DNA of 64,000 nt from Verrucomicrobiota bacterium (GTDB taxonomy: Bacteria; Verrucomicrobiota; Verrucomicrobiia; Opitutales; Opitutaceae). The notes beneath the pieces were generated by a model. The model worked only from the letters and a program-made list of their open reading frames with translations, had not been told where the DNA came from and did not search any database. Positions within the stretch are counted from its first letter, which is position 1, and every line of letters starts with the position of its first letter. Of the stretch, positions 8,379-15,882 are shown in pieces. The stretch spans positions 62,001-126,000 of the forward strand of contig JAQGOP010000011.1 of assembly GCA_028293545.1 (NCBI GenBank). Direction: 5' to 3'. Made by a program: the position numbers and the translations under genes.

Positions 8379-8902
8379 GACGCGGGTCCGCGGCGCGAAG
8401 CCAGCAGGTGCTCGCAGATTTCGCGCACGGCTCCGTGGCCGGCCTGGCGCCGCGTGACGTAGCGCGCGACCTTGAGCGCGGCCGGCATCGCATCGGGCAC
8501 GCTCACACCAATCGCGGCCCAAGCGATCGCGGGCGCATCGATGTCGTCGTCGCCCATGTAAGCGCATTCCTGCGCGGTGAGTTGAAGCTTGGCCGCGAGC
8601 TCCTGCAGGGCCGCAAGTTTGTCGGAGCGGCCCTGGATAAGATACGGGATTTTCAGCTCCGTCGCGCGCACGGTGCTGGCCGCCGAGGGACGCCCGCTGA
8701 TCCAAGCCACGGCGATGCCGGCGAGCTCGAGGCGTTTCATCCCCATGCCGTCGAGGATGGAAAACGATTTTGCCTCCGTGCCGTTGGAGCAAATCTGCAC
8801 GGTGCCGTCGGTGAGGATGCCGTCGACATCGAGCGCCAGCAGGCGGATCCGGGCCCACGCGGAACGGGGAATGAGGCCGGGGGATTTACGGGGGCGGGGC
8901 AT
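8375..8902 (-). CDS. kdsC: 3-deoxy-D-manno-octulosonate 8-phosphate phosphatase (KdsC, HAD family)
   Basis: Removes phosphate from KDO 8-phosphate, the last step to KDO for the LPS inner core. The protein has 175 residues, the size of capless type C0 HAD phosphatases. The nucleophile motif is LALDVDGILTDG (D25, D27), motif II is AWISGRPSAAS, and motif III/IV is QECAYMGDDDIDAPAIAWA. The C-terminal ASxVAxYVTxxxGGxGAVRE signature is seen as KVARYVTRRQAGHGAVREIC. The ATG at 8902 is chosen since the preceding open frame (to 9010) has no homology. It is the first gene of the lpt operon. Confidence 0.93.
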   Translation of the reverse strand: MPRPRKSPGLIPRSAWARIRLLALDVDGILTDGTVQICSNGTEAKSFSILDGMGMKRLELAGIAVAWISGRPSAASTVRATELKIPYLIQGRSDKLAALQELAAKLQLTAQECAYMGDDDIDAPAIAWAAIGVSVPDAMPAALKVARYVTRRQAGHGAVREICEHLLASRRGPAS

Positions 8903-9096
8903 GGCGGGCAGAACGGCGCGGAGAGTGGATACCGTGGATTTCGTAAGTTCGAATGTTTTTAAAGGGAAGTTTGTGCTTCGAACTCGCCGGGCGAGCATTC
9001 CGAAGACCAACCCACAATTGGCTTCGCGGCGTCGTGCTGCGGCTCAAACCGCCGATTCGTTAACCGCGGAGTCGGGGTTGGACGGAACCGAAATGA

Positions 9097-9113
9097 GCCG
9101 GTGAGAAACCGGC
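9097..9113 (-). repeat. GCCGGT-TTCTC-ACCGGC hairpin after the E1 stop codon
   Basis: A perfect 6-bp stem with a 5-nt loop follows the E1 stop codon by one base, preceded by TAGCGC on the minus strand. It is organised like the GTAGCGC-hairpins after lptB, rpiB and the SUI1 gene but has a different stem. Possibly a transcription or RNA-stability boundary. Confidence 0.6.
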
Positions 9114-9114
9114 G

Positions 9115-11145
9115 CTACGCCATCCACGCGGTCAGCTGTTCGATGAGTTTTTCCTTTGTCGGACGGTACGCATCTTCGAGCTCGAGCGCGAAGGGCACCG
9201 GCAAATCGAGCGAGCCGATCCGCAGCGGCGGGGCTTTCATCGTGGCGAAATGCTCCTCGACGAGGCGCGCCACGAGTTCTGCGCCGAATCCCAGCGTGCG
9301 GCGTCCTTCGTGGACGACAACGAGCCGCCCGGTGCGCGCGACGGACGCCTTGATCGAAGTGAGGTCCAGCGGTGAAAGGCAGCGCAGGTCGAAAAGGTCG
9401 AAGCTATGCTCGTATTCACCCGTAAGGTAATCGCAGACCTCGGTGGCGGCGTTCACCAGTTCCCCATAGGTGACGAAGGTGGCGTAGTCGCCTTGGCGAA
9501 CCTGTCGCGGGTGCCACACGTCGCGGTACGACGGGTTCCACTTCACGGGCTGTTTCTTGCAGCGGTACAGCGCCTTGTTCTCGAAAATGATGACCGGGTT
9601 TCCATCCTCGTAGGCGGCTAGCATCGCATCGAACGCATCCTGTGGCGTGCTTGGGTACAGTCCCTTGATGCCCGGCATCGAAAGAAACATCGACTCGAGT
9701 TCCTGCGAATGGAACGACCCCAGTTGCACCGTGCCGCACGGAAAACGAAACACGACAGGACACGCCGCGCCCGAACGGAAATGGTAGGTCGCGGCGTTTT
9801 GCGTGATCTGCGTCACGGCTTCCGTCGCAAAATCCGCGAACTGGAATTCCTCGATCGGGCGATGGCCGTTCACCGCGAGCCCGATGGCGTAACCGGTGCA
9901 AGCGCTTTCGGCTAACGGGGTGTTGAAAACGCGCGGCCGGCCAAACTCGGCGAGCAGGTTGTCGGTGACTTTGAAGGCGCCGCCGTAAACGCCGATATCC
10001 TGGCCGAGGATAATCGACTCGGGGCGCTCGGTGAGGATTTTTCGCAGCGCGGCATTGAGCGCCTGCGCGACATTGAGCGAGAGCGGAGCCGCGGGCTCGG
10101 CTTTCCACGGCATCGGCGCGGCGGTCGGCGCGAAAAGATCGGCTTCCATTCCCGCGGGATCTGGCTTCGGGATCGCCAGGCACACGGTTACGCATTCCTC
10201 GATGAAGGCATTGACCTCGGCATCGATCTTATCGAGGCGCGTGGAATGTCCGGCCACCGCGAGCTTCGCGCGAAATTTAGGCAGCGGATCGCGGACGAAA
10301 TACGAGTCGCTCTCGCCCGGCTTCATGTAGTCGCAGGTGTCGTATGCGGCGTGTCCGCGCAAACGGAGCGTATGGGCTTCGATCAGGATCGGCCGCGAGG
10401 TCGCGCGGACCTTGTCGAGCGCGGCGGCGAGAGCCCTCGTGGCGCCTTCGACGTCGGTCGCATCGAGGGAAAAACCCTCCATGCCGTAACCCGCCGCGCG
10501 TTTCCAGAGCTGGGTGCCCTCGACGAACTGTTCGCTCATCGGCGTGGAATACGCGTATTGGTTGTTCTCGATCACGAACACGACCGGGAGCGACAGGAGC
10601 GAAGCCAGGTTCAGGGATTCATGGATGTCGCCGGTGCTGGACGAGCCGTCGCCAAAAAAAGTCAGGCCCACCGCGGGACGGCCGAAGCGGCGTTGGGAAT
10701 CCGTGGCGCCGGCGACGTTCGAAAGCATGGCGCCGAGGTGCGAGATCATCGGCAGCGACCGCTCCTTCGGGTTGCCGTGGTGGATGTTGCCCTCGCGCGC
10801 CTTGGTCGGGCTCGCGGCATTGGCGAAGTACTGGTTGAGATGATCGCACAGGTGATCGCCCCACACCAAATGGCCGCCGAAACCGCGGTGGGAGAACGAC
10901 ACCACGTCGATCGACTTGTCCGCCAGGAGGGCGAGGGGAACGATCAGGCCTTCGTTGCCCTGTCCGCCGGTGACCGTACCTTTGATCAGGCCTTGTCGAA
11001 AAAGGTCGAGGATTCGATTGTCCGCCGTACGCGCCAAATGCATCCAAGCGTAGACACGGAGCCAGCTTTCGACCGGGGATTTCTCGAGCTCAGCAATACG
11101 GATGTCATGCGACGCCAGGATGGCGGGAGGTTTAGGAAGAGCCAT
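9115..11145 (-). CDS. Fused alpha/beta 2-oxoacid dehydrogenase E1 (branched-chain/pyruvate type)
   Basis: Thiamine-diphosphate E1 in which the usual alpha and beta subunits are one 676-residue chain. Residues ~1-330 are the alpha part, with the TPP-binding FFGDGSSSTGDIHESLNLAS and the following VVFVIENNQYA. Residues ~345-676 are the beta part, starting NVAQALNAALRKILTERPES with ILGQDIGVYGGAFKVT and the C-terminal transketolase domain (ARTGRLVVVHEGRRTLGFGA). It probably decarboxylates branched-chain 2-oxoacids or pyruvate; the substrate cannot be read from sequence. No E2 or E3 adjoins it, so it would borrow a lipoyl E2 encoded elsewhere and LpdA. I chose the ATG at 11145; upstream the frame runs into the long inverted repeat. 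Confidence 0.9.
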   Translation of the reverse strand: MALPKPPAILASHDIRIAELEKSPVESWLRVYAWMHLARTADNRILDLFRQGLIKGTVTGGQGNEGLIVPLALLADKSIDVVSFSHRGFGGHLVWGDHLCDHLNQYFANAASPTKAREGNIHHGNPKERSLPMISHLGAMLSNVAGATDSQRRFGRPAVGLTFFGDGSSSTGDIHESLNLASLLSLPVVFVIENNQYAYSTPMSEQFVEGTQLWKRAAGYGMEGFSLDATDVEGATRALAAALDKVRATSRPILIEAHTLRLRGHAAYDTCDYMKPGESDSYFVRDPLPKFRAKLAVAGHSTRLDKIDAEVNAFIEECVTVCLAIPKPDPAGMEADLFAPTAAPMPWKAEPAAPLSLNVAQALNAALRKILTERPESIILGQDIGVYGGAFKVTDNLLAEFGRPRVFNTPLAESACTGYAIGLAVNGHRPIEEFQFADFATEAVTQITQNAATYHFRSGAACPVVFRFPCGTVQLGSFHSQELESMFLSMPGIKGLYPSTPQDAFDAMLAAYEDGNPVIIFENKALYRCKKQPVKWNPSYRDVWHPRQVRQGDYATFVTYGELVNAATEVCDYLTGEYEHSFDLFDLRCLSPLDLTSIKASVARTGRLVVVHEGRRTLGFGAELVARLVEEHFATMKAPPLRIGSLDLPVPFALELEDAYRPTKEKLIEQLTAWMA

Positions 11146-11327
11146 GGCCAAGCAGCGAAGTTGGTTGGGCCGCACGTCGCGGGCAAGCGATAGATTCGTC
11201 CTCAGAAAAATTCGTCGAGCAGCTGGAAATACTTTGTTCGCAGTAGATCCGGAGTCGGTAAACCATACCGACCAAAGAACTTTCCCTCGCAGTCTCGAAC
11301 CGCATTGCGCCGAAGGCTGCGGAGTTC

Positions 11328-11527
11328 GGATTTTTAACCACGAATGGACACGAATGAACACGAATCCGAAATCGATCCTCGGATTTTACAGAGAGGTTAG
11401 GGAAGCAACCGAGTTCGGTGCTATGATTTCTCAAAAGGTCCAGTGAGATTTCTCCGTTCCCTCCTGTAAAATCCGGCGATCAGTGTCCGGATTCGTGTTC
11501 ATTCGTGTCCATTCGTGGTTAAAATCC
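11328..11527. repeat. Long inverted repeat with AACCACGAATGGACACGAAT arms
   Basis: This lies in the gene-free gap 11146-11552. The left arm (~11328-11396) reads TTTTTAACCACGAATGGACA...GGATTTTACAG and the right arm (~11459-11527) is its imperfect reverse complement. The arms are ~69 bp and the centre ~62 bp, so the transcript could fold into a long hairpin. It sits between the aldo/keto reductase start and... more precisely downstream of nothing divergent: both flanking genes are on the minus strand, with the reductase stop on its left-hand reading side at 11553 and the E1 start at 11145. The remainder of the gap (11146-11327) shows no gene. Confidence 0.85.
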
Positions 11528-11552
11528 GGTGTTCGATTTTTCGAGTGCTTCG

Positions 11553-12554
11553 TTAATCGGCTATCGGCTTCGAGATCGCTTCGATCCGCTTCATCACGTC
11601 GGGCGTGAGCTGGTCCACGACTTCGAGCGCGCCAAAATTCTCCTTCAACTGCTCGGGTTTTGAGGCGCCGAGGATGACGCTGCTGACATGCGGATTTTTC
11701 AGGCACCAAGCCAAGGCCAGCCGGGGTAGGGAAGTGCCGAGCTCGGACGCGATCGCGGCCAGCTGTTTGATCGCCGCCATTTTCCTCGGGTAGGTGGGGT
11801 CGTTCGCTAGGCGATCGCGCAGCCACTCCATGCCGGGGGTGTTGAGCCGCGAGGTGGACGGGACGCCGTCATTGTATTTGCCCGTGAGCAGCCCGCTGGC
11901 CAGCGGTGACCAGACGGTCGTGCCCAAGCCGGGCGCAGCGTAGAGGGGCGCATATTCTTTTTCCACGCGCGTGCGGTGGAAGAGATTGTACTGGGGCTGT
12001 TCGACGACTGGGCGGTGCAGGTTGAGTTTGGCGCAGGTTTCGAACGCCTGTTTGATTTCCGCGGCGCTCCATTCGCTCGTGCCCCAATAAAGCACTTTGC
12101 CCTGCGTGATAAGATCGTGCATCGCCCGGGCGGTCTCCTCGATCGGGGTGTCCGGGTCGGGACGATGACAATAATACAGGTCGAGGTATTCGACCTGAAG
12201 GCGCTGCAGGGCGGCGTGGCAGGCTTCGATCACGTGCTTGCGCGACAAGCCGACTTGGTTCGGTCCATCGCGCTCGGCGCCGAAGAAGACTTTGCTCGAA
12301 ACGAGAAAGGTGTCCCGGGGCCAGCCCGATTCCTTCAGGATCGCGCCCATGACGCGTTCGGCCTGGCCGTCGGCGTAGGTCTCGGCGTTGTCGAAGAAAT
12401 TCACCCCCGCATCGTAGGCGGTGTGGAGCAGTTTCGCCGCGACGGGGTCGCCGACCTGTTTGCCGAAAGTGACCCAGGCGCCGTACGACAGCGCGCTGAC
12501 TTTGAGACCCGAGGTGCCGACCCGCCGGTATTGCATGCTCATGGAGCTGAACAT
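11553..12554 (-). CDS. Aldo/keto reductase, potassium-channel beta-subunit-like
   Basis: NADPH-dependent oxidoreductase of 333 residues with a TIM-barrel AKR fold. Motifs are YRRVGTSGLKVSALSYGAWV at the start, FFDNAETYADGQAERVMG with the catalytic Asp and Tyr, the catalytic Lys in FLVSSKVFF, and YLDLYYCHRPDPDTPIEET with the His. The C-terminal cofactor segment is SSVILGASKPEQLKENFGAL. Similarity is closest to the Kv-beta/YghZ branch, which reduces aldehydes and ketones. Three in-frame ATGs lie near the start (12554, 12542, 12536); the last gives the usual MQYRR beginning. It precedes E1 on the same strand, but 400 bp of repeat DNA separates them. It lies 20 bp downstream of the esterase, so it may belong to the MarR operon. 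Confidence 0.93.
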   Translation of the reverse strand: MFSSMSMQYRRVGTSGLKVSALSYGAWVTFGKQVGDPVAAKLLHTAYDAGVNFFDNAETYADGQAERVMGAILKESGWPRDTFLVSSKVFFGAERDGPNQVGLSRKHVIEACHAALQRLQVEYLDLYYCHRPDPDTPIEETARAMHDLITQGKVLYWGTSEWSAAEIKQAFETCAKLNLHRPVVEQPQYNLFHRTRVEKEYAPLYAAPGLGTTVWSPLASGLLTGKYNDGVPSTSRLNTPGMEWLRDRLANDPTYPRKMAAIKQLAAIASELGTSLPRLALAWCLKNPHVSSVILGASKPEQLKENFGALEVVDQLTPDVMKRIEAISKPIAD

Positions 12555-12574
12555 GCAGTTCCGGAAGGCGCTGT

Positions 12575-13192
12575 CTAACGCGCAGCGAGGAATTTTTGCG
12601 CGACGGTCAGGTCGCCGGCGGTCAATCCGTGCCCGGCATTGGAAACGTGGGTTGCAACTTCCGCGCCGCCTGCGCGCAAGAGCGTCGCGAGCCGCGCGGC
12701 ATTTTCGTTCGGAATGATCGGGTCCTGATTGCCGCTCGCGATCAGCACACGGCGGCCCTCGAGCGAACCGGGCGTGGCTGGGCGTTCGAGCACGACCATC
12801 GCCCGGAGCAGGACGGCGCCGGCGAAGAGTTCGGGACGAAGCTGGAGCATCGCACCCGCGACGTTCGCGCCGTTGGAGAAACCGATCGCGATCAGCTGCC
12901 GCGGGTCGATCTCGTAAAGACGCGCGGTCGCGGCGACGAAGTCGGCCAGCTCATTCGTCCGCTGGCTGACTTCCCGCGGGTCGAAAACACCTTCGGCCAG
13001 GCGCGCGAAAAACCGATTTGCGCCGTGCTCGCTCACGTTTCCCCTCGGGCTCAGCAACGCGGAGCCGGGAGAGAGTTTGCGACCGAGCGGGAGCAGGTCG
13101 TATTCGTCGCCACCTGTGCCGTGGAGCAGCAGGACGGGTGGCGCGGCGGGATCCGTGCCAGGTTCGAAAACGTGGTGATGGGTTGGGTTCAT
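12575..13192 (-). CDS. Alpha/beta-hydrolase esterase (MhqD-like carboxylesterase)
   Basis: Protein of 205 residues of the phospholipase/carboxylesterase family. The oxyanion region is VLLLHGTGGDEYDLLPLG, the nucleophile elbow is IAIGFSNGANVAG (Ser in GFSNG), the acid is in ASGNQDPIIPNE and the histidine in SNAGHGLTAGD. Its start overlaps the stop of the VOC dioxygenase gene by 4 bp. The pair esterase plus ring-cleaving dioxygenase next to a MarR regulator is the arrangement of Bacillus mhqED/mhqNOP, where the proteins detoxify hydroquinones. The physiological substrate is inferred from this context. Confidence 0.88.
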   Translation of the reverse strand: MNPTHHHVFEPGTDPAAPPVLLLHGTGGDEYDLLPLGRKLSPGSALLSPRGNVSEHGANRFFARLAEGVFDPREVSQRTNELADFVAATARLYEIDPRQLIAIGFSNGANVAGAMLQLRPELFAGAVLLRAMVVLERPATPGSLEGRRVLIASGNQDPIIPNENAARLATLLRAGGAEVATHVSNAGHGLTAGDLTVAQKFLAAR

Positions 13193-14127
13193 GGGTCGAC
13201 GACCAGCGGGGGAAGGGCGGCTTCGATTTCGGTGCGGTGAGATTCGAGATGGGGCGGAAGCCCGAGCTTGGTGCCCAAGGTTTCCACGGGCTCGTCGATC
13301 GCAAAGCCGGGTTGATCCGTCGCGATTTCGAAGAGGATTCCGGCGGGCTCGCGGTAGTAGATGGATTTGAAATACGCGCGATCGATGATCGGGCTGATGT
13401 GCAGGCCGCTGCGCGCGATTTCGGCATGAGCTGCTTCCTGGGTGACATCGGTCGGCGTGCGAAACGCGACGTGATGGATGGTCCCGGCGCCGTTCAGCCC
13501 GCGCGGCAGGGTGCGATCAGTGAGAAGGTCGACGTAGGTGCCGGGACCGCCCGGGCCGACGGTGTAGCGGGTCCGCGCGCCTTCCTGCGCCACGAGGCGG
13601 TAACCCATCGTGTCCGTCAGAACCGTTGCGGTTGCGGTCGCATCGACCAATCCGAGCGTCGAACTGTGGAAGCCGCGGATGCCATGCTCGGCCGGCACGT
13701 CTTTCGACGGCGCGGGCTGGCGCGAATCCGCTTCGGACGTCGCGATCAGTTCGAGGCGCAGGCCGTCGGGATCGAAAGTCGTGAGGACCTTGTCACCAAA
13801 GCGGGTGATGACGGGCTCGGTCTTCACGTCCAGCTTGGCCAAGCGCTCCTGCCAAAATCCGAGCGCGGCGGCGGGAATGGAGAATCCCGTCGCATAGGCC
13901 TGGCCGCTGCCGGGACGTCCACGGCGGAGATTCGGCCACGGGAAAAAGGTCAGGGCCGTCCCGGGCGAGCCGGCATAATCGCCATAGTAGAGGTGATAGG
14001 TGCTGGGATCGTCTTGGTTGACGGATTTCTTGATGAAGCGAAGGCCGAGGACACGCGTGTAGAATTCGAAGTTAGCGCGCGGATCGGATGCCATCGCAGT
14101 GATATGATGCAGGCCGAGCAGGTTCAT
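13189..14127 (-). CDS. VOC-family ring-cleaving dioxygenase (MhqO/MhqA-like)
   Basis: Protein of 312 residues with two vicinal-oxygen-chelate modules. Metal ligands are the His in NLLGLHHITAMAS (first module), the His in AGTIHHVAFRT and the Glu in PAGILFEIATD (second module). The FYTRVLGLRFIKKSVNQDDP segment is typical of the MhqO/LinE-like hydroquinone dioxygenases, which cleave 1,4-dihydroxy aromatics. The ATG at 14127 matches the family start; the extra 27 upstream codons are not conserved. It is 93 bp downstream of the marR gene and translationally coupled to the esterase. Confidence 0.9.
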   Translation of the reverse strand: MNLLGLHHITAMASDPRANFEFYTRVLGLRFIKKSVNQDDPSTYHLYYGDYAGSPGTALTFFPWPNLRRGRPGSGQAYATGFSIPAAALGFWQERLAKLDVKTEPVITRFGDKVLTTFDPDGLRLELIATSEADSRQPAPSKDVPAEHGIRGFHSSTLGLVDATATATVLTDTMGYRLVAQEGARTRYTVGPGGPGTYVDLLTDRTLPRGLNGAGTIHHVAFRTPTDVTQEAAHAEIARSGLHISPIIDRAYFKSIYYREPAGILFEIATDQPGFAIDEPVETLGTKLGLPPHLESHRTEIEAALPPLVVDP

Positions 14128-14220
14128 GGTGGGTTTGTGTGATGTGCTTTGTGTTTTGTGAAAGTCGGAAGAGGGAAAGTAATTTGAATTGGAAGTAATA
14201 TTGGACAAAAAAAGAGCCTG

Positions 14221-14682
14221 TCAAACCGCCGTGGGAGGTATGGGGCGCAGTCCAACTTTCTTGCAGAGCCAGCCGAGGGTGAACTGCTCGGAAGAGGAGA
14301 GAGCGGAGAATTCGCGCGCCAGACTGGCGGCAATTTTCGGGAAGAGATCCGCAATCAAGGCCTGGCCCTTTTCGGTCAGCGAGACGGTGACAAATCGGCG
14401 ATCTTCTTCGCTGCGCTCACGTCGAACTAACCCCATTTTCTCGAGATTATCGACGATTAAGGTCAAGTTTCCGCCGCTCTTGAGCAGTTTTGCCGCAAGT
14501 TCGCTTTGGAACAACGGGCCCCGGTGGAGGAGGGTTTCCAAGACGCCAAACTGCGAAAGCGTGAGATTCTTAGGGAGCACCGTATGGGCGCGCGCCGTGA
14601 CCGATTCGGCCGCGCGCATCAGCTTAATGTAGGCGTTGAGAGCATCGATTTCGCCCTTGGTGCCTTGGTAATGGGTTCCCAT
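14221..14682 (-). CDS. MarR-family transcriptional repressor (MhqR-like)
   Basis: Winged-helix DNA-binding protein of 153 residues. The wHTH covers ~40-105: LTLSQFGVLETLLHRGPLFQ, SELAAKLLKSGGNLTLIVDN and the wing LVRRERSEEDRRFVTVSLTE, with the conserved Asp-Arg-Arg. As first gene of the marR-VOC-esterase operon it likely represses its own operon and is released by electrophilic quinones. No cysteine-based redox motif is obvious apart from a single Cys near the C-terminus (GWLCKKVG). An inverted repeat at 14691-14719, just upstream, is a good operator candidate. Confidence 0.93.
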   Translation of the reverse strand: MGTHYQGTKGEIDALNAYIKLMRAAESVTARAHTVLPKNLTLSQFGVLETLLHRGPLFQSELAAKLLKSGGNLTLIVDNLEKMGLVRRERSEEDRRFVTVSLTEKGQALIADLFPKIAASLAREFSALSSSEQFTLGWLCKKVGLRPIPPTAV

Positions 14683-14690
14683 ATTGATTC

Positions 14691-14719
14691 GATATCAAAA
14701 TGACTATTGTTTTGATGTC
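14691..14719. promoter_or_regulatory. Candidate MarR operator (inverted repeat)
   Basis: GATATCAAAA, 9 bp spacer, TTTTGATGTC: a 10-bp inverted repeat with one mismatch, centred ~23 bp upstream of the marR ATG and in unusually AT-rich DNA. Size and position fit a MarR dimer autoregulatory site. Confidence 0.6.
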
Positions 14720-14756
14720 AAATTAAAATGGCGTAATTGGCACGGGCATTTAGAAG

Positions 14757-14930
14757 TAGCGAGTAGCGCGTAGCGGGTAGCGAGTAGCGGGTAGCGAGTA
14801 GTCGGATCCGGTGCGGTCAGGACATCCTATCCACCACCATCCTATTCTGCGCCTCAGGGGGTGCTTGGGTATGCTCGCTACTCGCTACCCGCTACTCGGG
14901 CAGAAGCAGGCGGGCCGCCTGCGCTACTTT
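14757..14930. repeat. GTAGCGGGTAGCGAGTAG tracts and GTAGCGC hairpin
   Basis: Tandem 9-mers occupy 14757-14804, and their complement is at 14878-14899, forming a loose inverted pair around a ~70-bp non-coding segment. At 14903-14927 there is a GCAGGC(N5)GCCTGC hairpin starting 3 bp after the rpiB stop codon. No gene is seen here. Confidence 0.75.
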
Positions 14931-15377
14931 TCACGCCATGCTGTCGAGTTTCTGGATTCGCGGGATATGGCGGCCGCCCTCGAATTCGGTGGCGAGCCAG
15001 GTTCGCACGATTTTGAAAGCTTCCTCGATCGTGATGGTCCGCTCGCCAAGCGAGAGGCAGTTCGCGTCGTTGTGCGCGCGATTCCAGATCGCGACCTGTT
15101 CGGTCCAGCAGACGCCGCAGCGAACCCCCCGCACCCGATTTGCCGCCATCGCTTCCCCGTTGCCGGAGCCGCCCAGGACAATGCCGCGCTCGACTTCGTG
15201 GCTCGCCACCGCGCGGGCGACGGGGAAACAGAAGTCGGGGTAGTCACACCGCTCGAGCGAGTGCGTTCCCATGTCGCGTACCGTGTGACCGTCGGCGAGG
15301 AGCATTCCCTTGATCGCCTCCTTGTACGTGAAGCCGGCGTGGTCCGAACCGATGGCGATCGTAAAAGTCTTTTTCAT
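14931..15377 (-). CDS. rpiB: Ribose-5-phosphate isomerase B (RpiB/LacAB family), actinobacterial-type active site
   Basis: Interconverts ribose 5-phosphate and ribulose 5-phosphate. The protein has 148 residues. It shows the SDHAG motif (FTIAIGSDHAGFTYKEAI), the RCDYPDF loop and NRAHNDANCLSLGER with the phosphate-binding residues. The loop that carries the catalytic cysteine in the E. coli enzyme (ICGTGIG) reads GIVLGGSGNGEAMAANRV here: the Cys position is Gly and a Glu follows GSGNG, as in the Mycobacterium tuberculosis enzyme, where that Glu is the base. The ATG at 15377 is well placed. Other members of this branch might act on other aldose phosphates. Confidence 0.92.
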   Translation of the reverse strand: MKKTFTIAIGSDHAGFTYKEAIKGMLLADGHTVRDMGTHSLERCDYPDFCFPVARAVASHEVERGIVLGGSGNGEAMAANRVRGVRCGVCWTEQVAIWNRAHNDANCLSLGERTITIEEAFKIVRTWLATEFEGGRHIPRIQKLDSMA

Positions 15378-15459
15378 GGCGGGTGCGTGAACTGGGGCGA
15401 GGTTGAAGTGTCCATATTTCCCGATTCATCGTCCGCATCCAGCAAACAAATTCCGCTCC

Positions 15460-15879
15460 ATGGCTTTCCCCTTTCGATCTCTCCTGTTCGCCACCGCCCT
15501 CGGATTCGTCGCCGGTTGTGCTTCGCCGTCGTCCCGCATCGAAAAAAAACAGTCGGCCTTCAACACCTGGCCGGCCGACGTGCAGGAAAAAGTGCGCGCC
15601 GGGAAAATCGAAGTGGGGTTCAACCAGGAAATGGTTGCCGTCGCGTTGGGCCAGCCCGATCGGACCGCGACCCGCACCACGGCCCAAGGCACGGCGGAAG
15701 TCTGGATTTATTTTGATAGGGGCCCGAAATTTTCGATCGGGCTCGGCGTGGGTTCGTCCAGCCGGCACAGTGCTTACGGCGGCGGGGTCGTCGTCGGCGA
15801 CAATGGTTTCCGCGATGACGAATTCATGCGCGTGATCTTTAACGCCGGTCGCGTCGTCGCGATCGAGATGCGGCGCTGA
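15460..15879 (+). CDS. Small lipoprotein, paralogue 1
   Basis: Protein of 139 residues with a lipoprotein signal (MAFPFRSLLFATALGFVAGC, lipobox VAGC with lipidated Cys20). The mature part contains VRAGKIEVGFNQEMVAVALG and QPDRTATRTT. This matches the small lipoprotein at 16713 in layout: a helix with (V/I)G(F)xxxMVxxALGxxDRxxTRT, then E(V/I)W, a Gly/Tyr-rich stretch and a C-terminal VIFNAGRVVAIE strand. This resembles SmpA/BamE-like envelope domains (GMxxxxVxxxLG). The ATG at 15460 begins the signal peptide. It is convergent with the HAD gene, 3 bp from its stop. Function unknown. Confidence 0.82.
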   Translation: MAFPFRSLLFATALGFVAGCASPSSRIEKKQSAFNTWPADVQEKVRAGKIEVGFNQEMVAVALGQPDRTATRTTAQGTAEVWIYFDRGPKFSIGLGVGSSSRHSAYGGGVVVGDNGFRDDEFMRVIFNAGRVVAIEMRR

Positions 15880-15882
15880 CTT

